Of a DNA stretch of 64,000 bases, positions 56,385 to 64,000 are shown piece after piece. A program made the translations under genes and the position numbers. The stretch is taken from the NCBI GenBank assembly GCA_902594675.1, contig CACJNE010000005.1, positions 31,701-95,700 of the forward strand. The letters run 5' to 3'. Position 1 is the first letter of the stretch, and each line of letters begins with the position of its first letter. Below the pieces are notes generated by a model. That model was not told where the DNA came from and searched no databases. It worked only from the letters and a program-made list of their open reading frames with translations. The DNA is from an uncultured Pelagibacteraceae bacterium. GTDB taxonomy: Bacteria; Pseudomonadota; Alphaproteobacteria; Pelagibacterales; Pelagibacteraceae.

Positions 56385-56414
56385 TTGACTTATTGCAATT
56401 CCTCTATATATAAA
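56385..56414 (+). promoter_or_regulatory. Promoter of the rubrerythrin gene
   Basis: TTGACT at 56385-56390 with TATATA at 56407-56412 (16-base spacer) or TATAAA at 56409-56414 (18). It is followed by a motif resembling an Irr box and a clear AGGAG ribosome binding site at 56440-56444, 5 bases before the ATG. It is one of the best promoter-like arrangements in the window. Confidence 0.6.
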
Positions 56415-56418
56415 CTTT

Positions 56419-56435
56419 TTTAGAATCATTATTAA
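56419..56435 (+). promoter_or_regulatory. Irr-box (ICE) candidate upstream of rubrerythrin
   Basis: TTTAGAATCATTATTAA: perfect left half TTTAGAA and 5 of 7 in the right half of TTTAGAAnnnTTCTAAA. It lies between the -10 and the ribosome binding site, where binding would block transcription. It shares 13 of the first 14 bases with the motif at 55885. Confidence 0.5.
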
Positions 56436-56449
56436 TAGTAGGAGTAAAC

Positions 56450-56866
56450 ATGTCATTAAAAGGTAGTAAAACAGAGGAAAATTTAAAAGAAGCATTTGCT
56501 GGAGAAAGCCAAGCAAACAGAAGATATCTTTATTTTGCTCAAAAAGCGGATGTTGAAGGCTTTAACGACGTAGCAGCAGTATTTAGATCAACTGCAGAAG
56601 GTGAAACTGGACATGCTCATGGCCACCTAGAATATTTAGAAGAAGTAGGTGATCCAGCAACTGGTAAGCCAATCGGTGAAACAAAAGCAAATCTCGAATC
56701 TGCAATTCAAGGTGAAACACATGAGTACACAGATATGTACCCTGGAATGGCTAAAACAGCTAGAGATGAAGGTTTTGATGAAATAGCTGACTGGTTTGAG
56801 ACTTTAGCAAAAGCAGAAAAATCTCATGCTGGAAAGTTTCAAAAAACTTTAGAAAGCATTTCTTAA
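56450..56866 (+). CDS. Rubrerythrin-type diiron protein without rubredoxin domain
   Basis: Ferritin-like four-helix bundle implicated in peroxide reduction. The 138-residue protein has the diiron ligand pattern: [36 protein letters not shown] (E-x-x-H), [13 protein letters not shown] and [14 protein letters not shown] (second E-x-x-H). The C-terminal rubredoxin domain (two CxxC) of classical rubrerythrin is missing, so electrons must come from a separate partner, possibly the downstream Fe-S protein. A strong promoter, AGGAG site and Irr-box-like motif precede it. Its codon usage suggests good expression. Confidence 0.93.
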   Translation: MSLKGSKTEENLKEAFAGESQANRRYLYFAQKADVEGFNDVAAVFRSTAEGETGHAHGHLEYLEEVGDPATGKPIGETKANLESAIQGETHEYTDMYPGMAKTARDEGFDEIADWFETLAKAEKSHAGKFQKTLESIS

Positions 56867-56918
56867 AATAAATTTGTGGGCGAACCCCTCTCGTCCACAG
56901 ACACTACAATTTAATTAT

Positions 56919-58244
56919 ATGAACAAAGAAGGTAGTACACAAGCACCTACAAGACATCCATTAAAATTTAGAGATCCAGATTTTATAAACTCTGAGAAAA
57001 TTGATCAGGAGATGAGAAGGGTCTTTGATATATGCCATGGATGTAGAAGATGTTTTAATTTGTGTGATAGCTTTCCAAAGCTTTTTGATTTTATAGACGA
57101 AACAGAAGGCGGTGAAGTATCAGATCTTTCAAGTGATAAGTTTAAACCAGTTGTTGATGCTTGTACTCTATGTGATATGTGTTTCATGACTAAATGTCCT
57201 TATGTACCACCGCATGAATTTGATTTAGATTTCCCTCATTTAATGTTGAGATATAGGACTGCTCAAAGAAAAAAAGGTGATATTTCAAAAACTGCAAACC
57301 AATTAACCAAAATTGATAGGAATTCAAAAATAGGAATTTTTTTTAACTTTATAATAAATTGGATTACTAATGTAAAAAATAAATTTGCTAGAAAAGTCTT
57401 AGAATTTTTTACTGGTATAGATAAAAGAGTTATCTTACCAAGGTATAACAAAGAAACATTTTCTAAGTATTTTGAAAAATTCAAAAAAAATATATTAAAA
57501 AAAAATCATAAAAGAAAAGTAGTAATTTACTCAACATGTTTTGTAAATTTTAATAAGAAAAAAACTGGCGAGGCAGCTTTAAAAGTTTTACACCACAATA
57601 ATGTAGAGGTAGAGCATTCTTATGTTGGTTGTTGTGGTATGCCTTACTTAGAGCAAGCTGATTTGGATCAAGTTACTAAACAAGCCCAACTAGTTTCAAG
57701 AGAATTAAATAAATATATTGAAAAAGGTTTTAAAGTAGTAACTTTAACAGCTAGTTGTGGGTTGATGTTAAAATTTGAATGGCCTTTGTTAATGCCTAAT
57801 GATGGAATAATCGAAAAACTTTCTCAAAACACTCTCGATATTGACGAATATGTTATGGATATTGCTAATAAAGAGGGTTTAGTTGATGGTTTAAAAGAAA
57901 TTGACGGTGGAGTAACAGTCCATAATGCATGTCATGCTAGAGCTCAAAATATGGGTAATAAAGCAAGAGACATGCTTAAACTAATTCCTAATATTAAATT
58001 AGATGTTGTTGAAAGATGCGCAGGGCATGGAGGAACTTTTGGAATAATGAAAGGAACTCATGACATTGCAAACAAGGTGGGCAAAACTACCGCAAGCACT
58101 GTTAAAAGAAAAAATAATAAATATATGGCATCTGACTGTCCATTGGCTGGAAAACATATTAAACAGCTAGCTGAAGATACAAATATAGTAAGTGATGAAG
58201 CTGTGCATCCAATAGAAATAGTCTCAAAAAGTTATGGATTATAG
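56919..58244 (+). CDS. GlpC-like Fe-S oxidoreductase with CCG domains
   Basis: Predicted electron-transfer protein of 441 residues. It has two [4Fe-4S] ferredoxin-type motifs, Cys 39/42/45/49 in CHGCRRCFNLC and Cys 82/85/88/93 in CTLCDMCFMTKC, and two CCG-type domains: YVGCCGMPYLE is intact, and the second, ERCAGHGG, lacks one Cys. This resembles GlpC and heterodisulfide-reductase HdrD subunits. No dehydrogenase partner gene is present, so a GlpC function is doubtful. ATG 56919 is chosen over a TTG at 56874. It is part of the rubrerythrin / DUF3501 group and could pass electrons to rubrerythrin; that is inference. Confidence 0.85.
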   Translation: MNKEGSTQAPTRHPLKFRDPDFINSEKIDQEMRRVFDICHGCRRCFNLCDSFPKLFDFIDETEGGEVSDLSSDKFKPVVDACTLCDMCFMTKCPYVPPHEFDLDFPHLMLRYRTAQRKKGDISKTANQLTKIDRNSKIGIFFNFIINWITNVKNKFARKVLEFFTGIDKRVILPRYNKETFSKYFEKFKKNILKKNHKRKVVIYSTCFVNFNKKKTGEAALKVLHHNNVEVEHSYVGCCGMPYLEQADLDQVTKQAQLVSRELNKYIEKGFKVVTLTASCGLMLKFEWPLLMPNDGIIEKLSQNTLDIDEYVMDIANKEGLVDGLKEIDGGVTVHNACHARAQNMGNKARDMLKLIPNIKLDVVERCAGHGGTFGIMKGTHDIANKVGKTTASTVKRKNNKYMASDCPLAGKHIKQLAEDTNIVSDEAVHPIEIVSKSYGL

Positions 58245-58245
58245 A

Positions 58246-58839
58246 ATGACAAAGGAACAAAAAATAATTACGAAAGAAGATCTTCTGCCTCTAGATGCTT
58301 ATACAAAAGTTAGAAGGAAAATGAGAAAAGAATTAGTTGAATTTAAAAAGAATAGAAGAATTCTACTAGGCCCATACGCAACATTTTATTTTGAGTGTTA
58401 TGAAACAATGATAGCCCAAGTTCAAGAAATGCTATACATTGAAAAAGGTGGAGATGAACAAATAGCTGATGAATTAGCTGCATATAATCCTCTCATACCT
58501 AATGGTAAAGAATTAGTTGCAACTTTAATGTTTGAGATTGATAATCCAGTGATAAGAGCAGAGTTTCTTGGGAAATTAGGTGGTGTAGAAAAAAATATTT
58601 TCATAAAAATTGATGATGAAAGAATTTATGCTGCCCCAGAGATGGATGTAGATCGAACTTCAGATGATGGAAAGGCTTCATCTGTACAATTTATACATTT
58701 CAATTTTTCAAATGATCAGGTAAATAAGTTTAAAGATCAGAATAACATTATAGAAATTGGTATTGATCATAAGGAATATTCACATACAACTAAATTTTCA
58801 GAAGATAATATTAAAGCTCTTTCAGTAGACTTCAATTAA
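58246..58839 (+). CDS. DUF3501 family protein
   Basis: Protein of 197 residues matching DUF3501: ITKEDLLPLDAYTKVRRKMRKELVEFKKNRRILLGPYATFYFE near the N-terminus, then MLYIEKGGDEQIADELAAYNPLIPNGKELVATLMFEIDNP. Function unknown. DUF3501 genes are found beside rubrerythrin and GlpC-like Fe-S genes in other proteobacteria, as here. Two ATGs are possible: 58234 (overlapping the upstream stop) and 58246, just after it. The second is taken because it starts the conserved part. The end overlaps the convergent SH3 gene by 8 bases. Confidence 0.88.
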   Translation: MTKEQKIITKEDLLPLDAYTKVRRKMRKELVEFKKNRRILLGPYATFYFECYETMIAQVQEMLYIEKGGDEQIADELAAYNPLIPNGKELVATLMFEIDNPVIRAEFLGKLGGVEKNIFIKIDDERIYAAPEMDVDRTSDDGKASSVQFIHFNFSNDQVNKFKDQNNIIEIGIDHKEYSHTTKFSEDNIKALSVDFN

Positions 58840-59281
58840 CTACACCCCAAATATTATTATCTTTTATAATCCAACCCGAATAGTCACCAGTTTTAATGTT
58901 ACACCATTTTTTTTCACATTTTATTACTTTTAGAAGACGTCCTTGATCTAATTTAGCCAGTGGCCTTGAGTATTTTGTTGAGTTTTTAAAAAGTATCTTT
59001 TCATTTGTAGTGATTAATGAGTGAGAAGGTCTTAGTTGAGAAATATGAATCCAACCACTATTTTTTTTATGATCAATTATTCTTCTAAAATTTTCTTTTT
59101 TGTCAATTATCTTCACGGGTAAATCAATTTTTCTATAAATATATTTAATAGGATGATCCAAACTCGGACCATATCTTACATTTACTTTTTTATTTTTTAA
59201 CATGAGAAAATAATTATCTTCTTGAGCTATCGATGAAATTGGTAAAAGAAAAAGAAATGAAAGTACTAAATATTTTCGCAT
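58832..59281 (-). CDS. Secreted bacterial SH3-domain protein
   Basis: A 149-residue exported protein with signal peptide KYLVLSFLFLLPISSIAQ. It has two SH3-like repeats: VNVRYGPSLDHPIKYIYRKIDLPVKIIDKKENFRRI with GWIHISQL, and a second ending with CEKKWCNIKTGDYSGWIIKDNIWGV-like sequence. The R-x-G-P-S pattern matches bacterial SH3 (SH3_3/SH3_4) proteins, which bind cell-wall components. Function unknown. An ATG two codons upstream (59287) is also possible. Its start overlaps the 3' end of the moeB/thiF-like gene. Confidence 0.85.
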   Translation of the reverse strand: MRKYLVLSFLFLLPISSIAQEDNYFLMLKNKKVNVRYGPSLDHPIKYIYRKIDLPVKIIDKKENFRRIIDHKKNSGWIHISQLRPSHSLITTNEKILFKNSTKYSRPLAKLDQGRLLKVIKCEKKWCNIKTGDYSGWIIKDNNIWGVVN

Positions 59282-60015
59282 ATACATCCTTTTCTTTTCT
59301 TAAACAACACTTTTCTAAATTTAAGATTTAATAAATCTATAATTAAAATATGTGAACTTAAATTTTTCCCAACAATTAAAATTGATTTTAAAACTTCATT
59401 TGCTTGTAGGCCACCTGTAATAACTGCTGTTGGTCCTAATATACCGTCAGTTTCACAATCTAAAACTCCTTCTGATGGTTCCCCTTGATAAAAACATTTC
59501 AAACATGGACTTTTTTCTAAAGTAAAATCAAATGTAAAAATATGCCCCTCAAACTTACTTATTGCTCCAATAATAAGTTTTTTTTTATATTTTATTGAGA
59601 ATTTATTTAAAAGAAATTTTGCTTCAAAATTATCTGTACCATCAACAATAACATCATATGATTTAAGGGTTTTATCTAAATTTCTATCTTCTGCTTTAAC
59701 TCTATAAGTTTTTACTTTTACCTTTTTATTTATTTTATTAATTTTTTTTTTTAAAATATTGATTTTATATTTACCAACATCATCAGAATTAAACATAATT
59801 TGTCTATGTAAATTTGATATACTCACTTTATCATGATCCATCATACCAATTTCACCAATCCCTGCTCTACAAAGTAAATCAATAACAGGAGTTCCTAAGC
59901 CACCACACCCAACAACTAGAACTTTAGCGTTTTGGATTTTCTTTTGACCTAAAACACCAACTTTTTTTAAAATAATCTGTCTTGAATATCGATTGAGGTC
60001 TTTGTTACTAAACAT
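59266..60015 (-). CDS. moeB: ThiF/MoeB/HesA-family E1-like adenylyltransferase
   Basis: Activates the C-terminal glycine of a sulfur-carrier protein (ThiS, MoaD) by adenylation. The 249-residue protein has RYSRQIILKKVGVLGQKKI, the Rossmann VVGCGGLGTPVIDLLCRAGIG (near residues 34-54), DKVSISNLHRQIMF, and the catalytic DGTDNFEAKFLLNKFSI. A CLKC motif and a terminal KGCICENI give metal-binding cysteines. Without a rhodanese domain it is the short MoeB/ThiF type; whether it serves thiamine or molybdopterin cannot be told here, so the symbol is tentative. dut lies 3 bases upstream. Confidence 0.85.
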   Translation of the reverse strand: MFSNKDLNRYSRQIILKKVGVLGQKKIQNAKVLVVGCGGLGTPVIDLLCRAGIGEIGMMDHDKVSISNLHRQIMFNSDDVGKYKINILKKKINKINKKVKVKTYRVKAEDRNLDKTLKSYDVIVDGTDNFEAKFLLNKFSIKYKKKLIIGAISKFEGHIFTFDFTLEKSPCLKCFYQGEPSEGVLDCETDGILGPTAVITGGLQANEVLKSILIVGKNLSSHILIIDLLNLKFRKVLFKKRKGCICENI

Positions 60016-60018
60016 TTA

Positions 60019-60456
60019 CTATTTTCCAGTAGATCCAAATCCTCCAGACCCTCTTATTGTCACTGGTAATTCATTTGTTTCTTCAATTTCTACTTTTAAA
60101 ATAGGCATTAAAACCATTTGAGCAACTCTATCTTCATCATTTACTATGAATTCATCTTTACCATGGTTAAATAAAATAATTTTAAGCTCCCCTCTATAAT
60201 CACTGTCAATTGTGCCTGGTGTATTTAGTACGCCAATACTTGATTTTGCAGCAAGGCCTGATCTTGGTCTGATTTGAACTTCTGTATCTTCAGGAATTGC
60301 AATTGCAATACCTGTTGGTACCAATTTAGACTCATTTGGTTTGATTACAATAGGTTCATCTACACATGCCATCAAATCCATACCTGAGGATCCAACAGTT
60401 TTATAACTCGGAAGTTTTGCCTTTCGGTTAAGTCTCTTAAATAAAACTTTTACCAT
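60019..60456 (-). CDS. dut: Deoxyuridine 5'-triphosphate nucleotidohydrolase (dUTPase)
   Basis: Hydrolyses dUTP to dUMP, preventing uracil in DNA and feeding dTMP synthesis. The 145-residue trimeric-type enzyme has all five motifs: GSSGMDLMACVD, RPRSGLAAKSSIGV, NTPGTIDSDYRGELKIILFN, EDRVAQMVLMPI and the C-terminal arm RGSGGFGSTGK. It follows coaBC by 3 bases, as is common in alphaproteobacteria. Confidence 0.98.
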   Translation of the reverse strand: MVKVLFKRLNRKAKLPSYKTVGSSGMDLMACVDEPIVIKPNESKLVPTGIAIAIPEDTEVQIRPRSGLAAKSSIGVLNTPGTIDSDYRGELKIILFNHGKDEFIVNDEDRVAQMVLMPILKVEIEETNELPVTIRGSGGFGSTGK

Positions 60457-60459
60457 TAC

Positions 60460-61650
60460 TTAATTAAGCTCAGAAATAACTCTATCCACTATCTCAGATG
60501 CTATTAAAGATTTTTTCTTTTTTAATAATTTTTCACTTTCTTTATTTTTATAAAATATAGAAACTTCATTGTCATCAGAATCAAAACCTATTGTTTTATC
60601 AGAAATATCATTTGCAATAATCCAATCACAGTTTTTTTGGTCTAATTTTTTCTTTGAATTCAATTCAAGATTTTGTGATTCTGCCGCAAATCCAATGGTA
60701 ATTTTTGGTCTTAGTGAATTATGATTTGATATATTTGATAAAATATCAATATTTTTTTCTAATTTAAGATTTAAATTTTTATTTTTTTTAATTTTTTCAC
60801 TATAAATCTCTTTAACTTTAAAATCAGCTACTGCTGCATTAAAAATAGCAACATCGGTTGGTAGGTTTTTAATAGTTTCCCTAAACATTTCTTCAGCAGT
60901 TTTAACAGAAATAAATTTTACTCCTTCAACTGGATCTAAATTTGTTTCCCCAGAAATAAGTGTTGTCTCAAAACCATTATCTCTTAACGACTTTGCTATT
61001 TCATAACCTTGTTTTCCACTTGATTTATTAGTTATAAATCTTACTGGATCTATAAATTCTTTAGTAGGTCCAGCTGTGACTAATGCCTTAAATCTTTTAT
61101 TTTTTTCAATATTCTTAAAATAATTTTCTATAGTACTTAATATATATGAAGGTTCTGACATTTTTCCTTTACCATACTCTCCACAAGCCATATCTCCAAT
61201 TTCAGGTCCAATTATCTTATAACCATAGCTTTTTAATTTTGATAAATTATCTTGGGTTGATTTGTGTTCCCACATTCTGACATTCATAGCGGGCACTAAA
61301 AATACTTGTTTATCTGATGCTAAAACAACTGTACTAGCTAGATCGTCAGTTAAACCATAACTTAATTTAGAGATTGTATTTGCTGTGGCAGGTACAATTA
61401 AAATTAAATCTGCCCATCTAGAAAGTGAAATATGATCCATTTCAGCTTCATTTTCTGCAGTGAATATGTCTTCATATACTTTTTCTTGCGACAGTGATGA
61501 AATAGACAGAGGTGTTACAAAGTTTTTACCATTTTTTGTAAGAATTGTTTTAATACTTACATCTCTTTTTTTTAACCCTCTTATCACTTCTAAGCTTTTG
61601 TAAGCAGATATTCCACCACATATGATTAAAAGTATTTTTTTATTTTTCAT
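60460..61650 (-). CDS. coaBC: Bifunctional phosphopantothenoylcysteine synthetase/decarboxylase
   Basis: Two steps of CoA synthesis. From ATG 61650 the product is 396 residues. The N-terminal CoaC half has ICGGISAYKSLEVIRGL, ILIVPATANTISKLSYGLTDDLAS, the PAMNVRMW motif, and the Cys in GDMACGEYGKGKMSEP. The C-terminal CoaB half has VTAGPTKEFIDPVRFITNKSSGKQGYEIAKSL and FNAAVADF. The frame is open 20 codons upstream into ubiB, but that stretch is not conserved. ubiB lies 8 bases upstream. Confidence 0.96.
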   Translation of the reverse strand: MKNKKILLIICGGISAYKSLEVIRGLKKRDVSIKTILTKNGKNFVTPLSISSLSQEKVYEDIFTAENEAEMDHISLSRWADLILIVPATANTISKLSYGLTDDLASTVVLASDKQVFLVPAMNVRMWEHKSTQDNLSKLKSYGYKIIGPEIGDMACGEYGKGKMSEPSYILSTIENYFKNIEKNKRFKALVTAGPTKEFIDPVRFITNKSSGKQGYEIAKSLRDNGFETTLISGETNLDPVEGVKFISVKTAEEMFRETIKNLPTDVAIFNAAVADFKVKEIYSEKIKKNKNLNLKLEKNIDILSNISNHNSLRPKITIGFAAESQNLELNSKKKLDQKNCDWIIANDISDKTIGFDSDDNEVSIFYKNKESEKLLKKKKSLIASEIVDRVISELN

Positions 61651-61658
61651 GAAGTGAA

Positions 61659-63227
61659 TTAAAATACCAATAGAGTTAAAATTACAAGAGATAATAAGCC
61701 AAAAATACATTGGTTTCTAAATGACTTCATTTCCTCTTTTTTAATGCTTAACTCATTGTACGAGTTTGAATTCTGAGGTATTTGACCACTGGCAAGGTAA
61801 TTGAGCGCTTGGTTTGCTTTGTCCATTACCTCAGGTAAATTTGGAAGACGTTTTAATACTTCCACAGAGTCTTTTAATGTCTCATTAATTGAATTTATAG
61901 GATCTTTAGTTTCTTTTAACCATTTTTCTAGAACAGGTTTTGATGTCTCCCATATATTTGTTTCCGGGTTTAATCTTCTCGCGACTCCTTCAACTACTAC
62001 CATTGTTTTTTGTAACATAAGCAATTGAGGTTGGGTTTGCATATTAAATTTTTCCGTAACATCAAAAAGTTGTTTTAGCAACTTACCACCAGAAATATTT
62101 TTTATAGAGTGTCCAAAAATTGGCTCACCAATAGATCTTAGTGCCTGAGCAAGATCATTTACAGGTACATTGTTTGGAACTAATCCTGCTGCGAGGTGCA
62201 CCTCTGCAACTTTTTTATAATCTCTTTGTATAAAACCAAATAAGATCTCAGCTAAAAATCTTTTACTAACATTATCTAACCTTCCCATAATACCAAAATC
62301 GATAGGAACAATTTGACCACTCTCATTTACAAAAATATTTCCTTGATGCATATCTGCATGAAAAAAACCATCTCTCACAGCATGTCTTAAGAAATGTTGT
62401 ATTATATCGGTGGCAATTTTTTTTGTATCAATTGATTGTTTTTCTAACTCTTCTGTTTCTCTTATAGATACACCATTAATCCAATCAAGAGTCATTATAT
62501 TTTCACTTGTATAATCCCAATAAATCTTAGGAACCTCAAAGCCTAAATCATTTTTGGTATTTTCTGCATATTCGTTAGCTGCAGCGGCTTCAAATCTCAA
62601 ATCCATCTCAAGGCTGGTAATTTCTTTTAATAAAAAAACCACTTCAACAAGCTTTAATCTTTTAGTTTTTTTTATTAACGACTCAATTATAAATGCAAAC
62701 AGCATTAAAGCATCTACCTCATCATTAAAAATTTTTTTTATATCAGGTCTTAATATTTTTATTGCTACATCTTTAATAACTCCATTATCATCAATTTGTG
62801 CTTTGTGTACTTGAGCAATAGATGCAGCTGCAACGGGTTCACTAATATTAATTATTGAATTATAAATTTCATCACCTAAATCATTTCTAATCATTTCTTT
62901 TGCTTTTGATTGTGAGAAAGGTGGAAGTTTATCCTGTAAACTTTCTAATTCTTTTGACAGTCCATCTCCTATTATATCAGGCCTTGTTGCTAGGAACTGG
63001 CCTAGTTTAATAAATGTTGTACCCATTGATGCTAGTGAATTTGATAATTTTTCACCTTCACTTAAATTATCAAATGACACATCCTTTTTAGCAAAAGATA
63101 AAGAAAGTAATTTAAATATTACAGTTACTAATAGAGGTGGTTTGTTAAATTTTGATACAATAGTTAAAGCATCAGATTTTGCGAGCTTTCTTCCAAGTTT
63201 AAATAAAGTAATTAATCTTTTGAACAT
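61659..63227 (-). CDS. ubiB: Ubiquinone biosynthesis accessory kinase-like protein UbiB
   Basis: Atypical kinase-fold ATPase required for aerobic ubiquinone formation. From ATG 63227 the product is 522 residues. Motifs include the KxGQ region FIKLGQFLATRPDIIG, the Ala-rich loop AAASIAQVHKAQI, the catalytic HADMHQGNIFV and PIDFGIMGRL. The C-terminus ends with a hydrophobic helix (FGLLSLVILTLLVF), anchoring it in the membrane. A TTG four codons upstream is possible, but the ATG overlaps the ubiE stop by one base (TAATG) and gives the usual MFKRL start. Confidence 0.95.
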   Translation of the reverse strand: MFKRLITLFKLGRKLAKSDALTIVSKFNKPPLLVTVIFKLLSLSFAKKDVSFDNLSEGEKLSNSLASMGTTFIKLGQFLATRPDIIGDGLSKELESLQDKLPPFSQSKAKEMIRNDLGDEIYNSIINISEPVAAASIAQVHKAQIDDNGVIKDVAIKILRPDIKKIFNDEVDALMLFAFIIESLIKKTKRLKLVEVVFLLKEITSLEMDLRFEAAAANEYAENTKNDLGFEVPKIYWDYTSENIMTLDWINGVSIRETEELEKQSIDTKKIATDIIQHFLRHAVRDGFFHADMHQGNIFVNESGQIVPIDFGIMGRLDNVSKRFLAEILFGFIQRDYKKVAEVHLAAGLVPNNVPVNDLAQALRSIGEPIFGHSIKNISGGKLLKQLFDVTEKFNMQTQPQLLMLQKTMVVVEGVARRLNPETNIWETSKPVLEKWLKETKDPINSINETLKDSVEVLKRLPNLPEVMDKANQALNYLASGQIPQNSNSYNELSIKKEEMKSFRNQCIFGLLSLVILTLLVF

Positions 63228-63931
63228 TATATTTTCCAACCAGAATGAATAGCTACTATTCCACCTGACAAATTTCTATATGAACAATTATTAAAACTAT
63301 TTTCTCTCATTAAATCGATTAATTCCTCCTGATTAACAAATTCTTCTATACTCTTGGTTAAATATTCATAAGGTTCTTTATCGCCAACAACTGCTTTTCC
63401 TATGTGAGGAATTAATTTTGAGTAATTTTTGTATAAAAAATCTAAATTAGAATTTTGAATTTTTGAAAATTCTAAACACATATATCTTCCACCGGGTTTA
63501 AGGACTCTATATGCTTCCGATAAAGATTTATCTAATTTTTTCGTATTTCGTAAACCAAAACTTATTGTATAATAATCAAAAGTATCATTCTCGAATGGTA
63601 ACTTTTCTGCCTCTGCCATAACCCATTTTATATTTTTATACTTTCTTAATCTTTTTTTACCTTTTTCGATCATTTTCTTGTTCGAATCTGAAGATGTAAT
63701 TTCTCCGTTCTTGTCTGTATAGTCTAAAAATAATTTTCCCAGATCACCAGTGCCGCAAGCAACATCTAAGTACTTTTTGTTTTTGGTTGGATTCATCCAA
63801 TTCATGAGGTTTTTTTTCCAAATTCTATGAATTCCAAATGACATAAAATCATTCATGAAATCATATTTGTCGTAAACTTTATTAAATACGCCCTCGACTA
63901 GACCTGCTTTATTTTGAAGATTTTGTTGCAT
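63227..63931 (-). CDS. ubiE: Ubiquinone/menaquinone C-methyltransferase UbiE
   Basis: SAM-dependent C-methyltransferase of quinone synthesis. The 234-residue protein has FNKVYDKYDFMNDFMSFGIHRIWKK, the SAM motif LDVACGTGDLGKLFL (near residue 57), YYTISFGLRNTKKLDKSLSEAYRVLKPGGRYMCLEFSK and the C-terminal SYRNLSGGIVAIHSGWKI. All are UbiE signatures. It is the first gene of the leftward ubiE-ubiB-coaBC-dut-moeB unit and is divergent from mutM with a 33-base gap. Confidence 0.97.
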   Translation of the reverse strand: MQQNLQNKAGLVEGVFNKVYDKYDFMNDFMSFGIHRIWKKNLMNWMNPTKNKKYLDVACGTGDLGKLFLDYTDKNGEITSSDSNKKMIEKGKKRLRKYKNIKWVMAEAEKLPFENDTFDYYTISFGLRNTKKLDKSLSEAYRVLKPGGRYMCLEFSKIQNSNLDFLYKNYSKLIPHIGKAVVGDKEPYEYLTKSIEEFVNQEELIDLMRENSFNNCSYRNLSGGIVAIHSGWKI

Positions 63932-63964
63932 ATAAATTATATTAAAACACTAATATAGTATGAA

Positions 63965-64000
63965 ATGCCTGAATTACCAGAAGTAGAAATCGTCAAACAA
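63965..64000 (+). CDS. mutM: Formamidopyrimidine-DNA glycosylase, first 12 codons (runs off the right edge)
   Basis: The partial product MPELPEVEIVKQ is the invariant N-terminus of Fpg/MutM, with the catalytic Pro (residue 2 after Met removal position 1) and Glu. MutM excises 8-oxoguanine. mutM beside divergent ubiE-ubiB is a regular alphaproteobacterial arrangement, which supports the call although only 36 bases are visible. Confidence 0.9.
   Translation, partial: MPELPEVEIVKQ

Noticed and set aside
1..64000. tRNA, rRNA, CRISPR arrays, insertion sequences, prophage or toxin-antitoxin genes
   Set aside because: I looked through the gaps and gene products and found none that could be supported; gaps are too short for most of these.

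Overview
The window is a compact, very AT-rich stretch of chromosome that looks like a SAR11 / Pelagibacterales alphaproteobacterium (Candidatus Pelagibacter or a close relative). This rests on three things: the alphaproteobacterial gene order, the very short or overlapping intergenic gaps with Lys/Asn/Ile-rich proteins, and the loss of several genes from otherwise conserved clusters. Almost everything is housekeeping. I see no tRNA, rRNA, CRISPR array, insertion sequence or prophage, and no gene-free stretch longer than 300 bases.

Layout. (1) 1-1690: aroE, maf and the PPDK/PEP-synthase regulator run leftward. (2) 1691-1974: the gap between that regulator and hemE is the position of the replication origin in Caulobacter and Rickettsia; it is AT-rich and holds one perfect DnaA box, so I call it the probable oriC. 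(3) 1975-12209: a rightward block of heme synthesis (hemE-hemH-hemJ), rho, a leftward sulfotransferase insertion, mnmE-mnmG-rsmG and parA-parB, with one perfect and one near-perfect parS site inside mnmG/rsmG. (4) 12206-16820: leuS, lptE-like, holA and a DUF3576 lipoprotein. (5) 17039-17965: a major porin-like outer-membrane protein with its own hairpin-rich leader and a strong terminator. (6) 17980-25158: a TenI/ThiE-like gene, yggS, an L,D-transpeptidase, an orphan winged-helix regulator, a tiny ArfA-like ribosome-rescue gene, adenosine kinase, nth, dapB, and two secreted proteins of unknown role. (7) 25159-28959: dnaJ, dnaK, grpE. (8) 28996-39822: rdgB, an LpoA-like protein, rsmI, BON lipoprotein, maeB, murJ, trpS, nfuA, a glucosaminidase and a polysaccharide deacetylase. 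(9) 39770-52647: the long alphaproteobacterial cluster tsaB-fur-miaB-phoH-ybeY-lnt-metK-nusA-infB-rbfA-rpsO-pnp, lacking rimI, corC, trmB, rimP, ylxR and truB at their usual places. (10) 52666-58839: msrB, a small membrane protein, fabI-fabB-fabA, irr, and a rubrerythrin / Fe-S oxidoreductase / DUF3501 group with candidate Irr operators. (11) 58832-63931: SH3-domain protein, moeB/thiF-like, dut, coaBC, ubiB, ubiE, and the first codons of mutM.

How it works together. The left third couples the chromosome origin with its partition locus about 8 kb away. The middle is cell-envelope and chaperone functions. The right half is translation, RNA processing, iron-responsive regulation, unsaturated fatty-acid synthesis and quinone/CoA biosynthesis. 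The less ordinary points are the origin/parS layout, a repeated Irr-box-like motif at irr and rubrerythrin, an unusually small ArfA-like gene, an internally deleted TsaB, and a divergent gene pair sharing one ATGCAT start. I did not find a convincing wholly new multi-gene system; the best candidate for under-described biology is the Irr-linked rubrerythrin / Fe-S protein / DUF3501 group.
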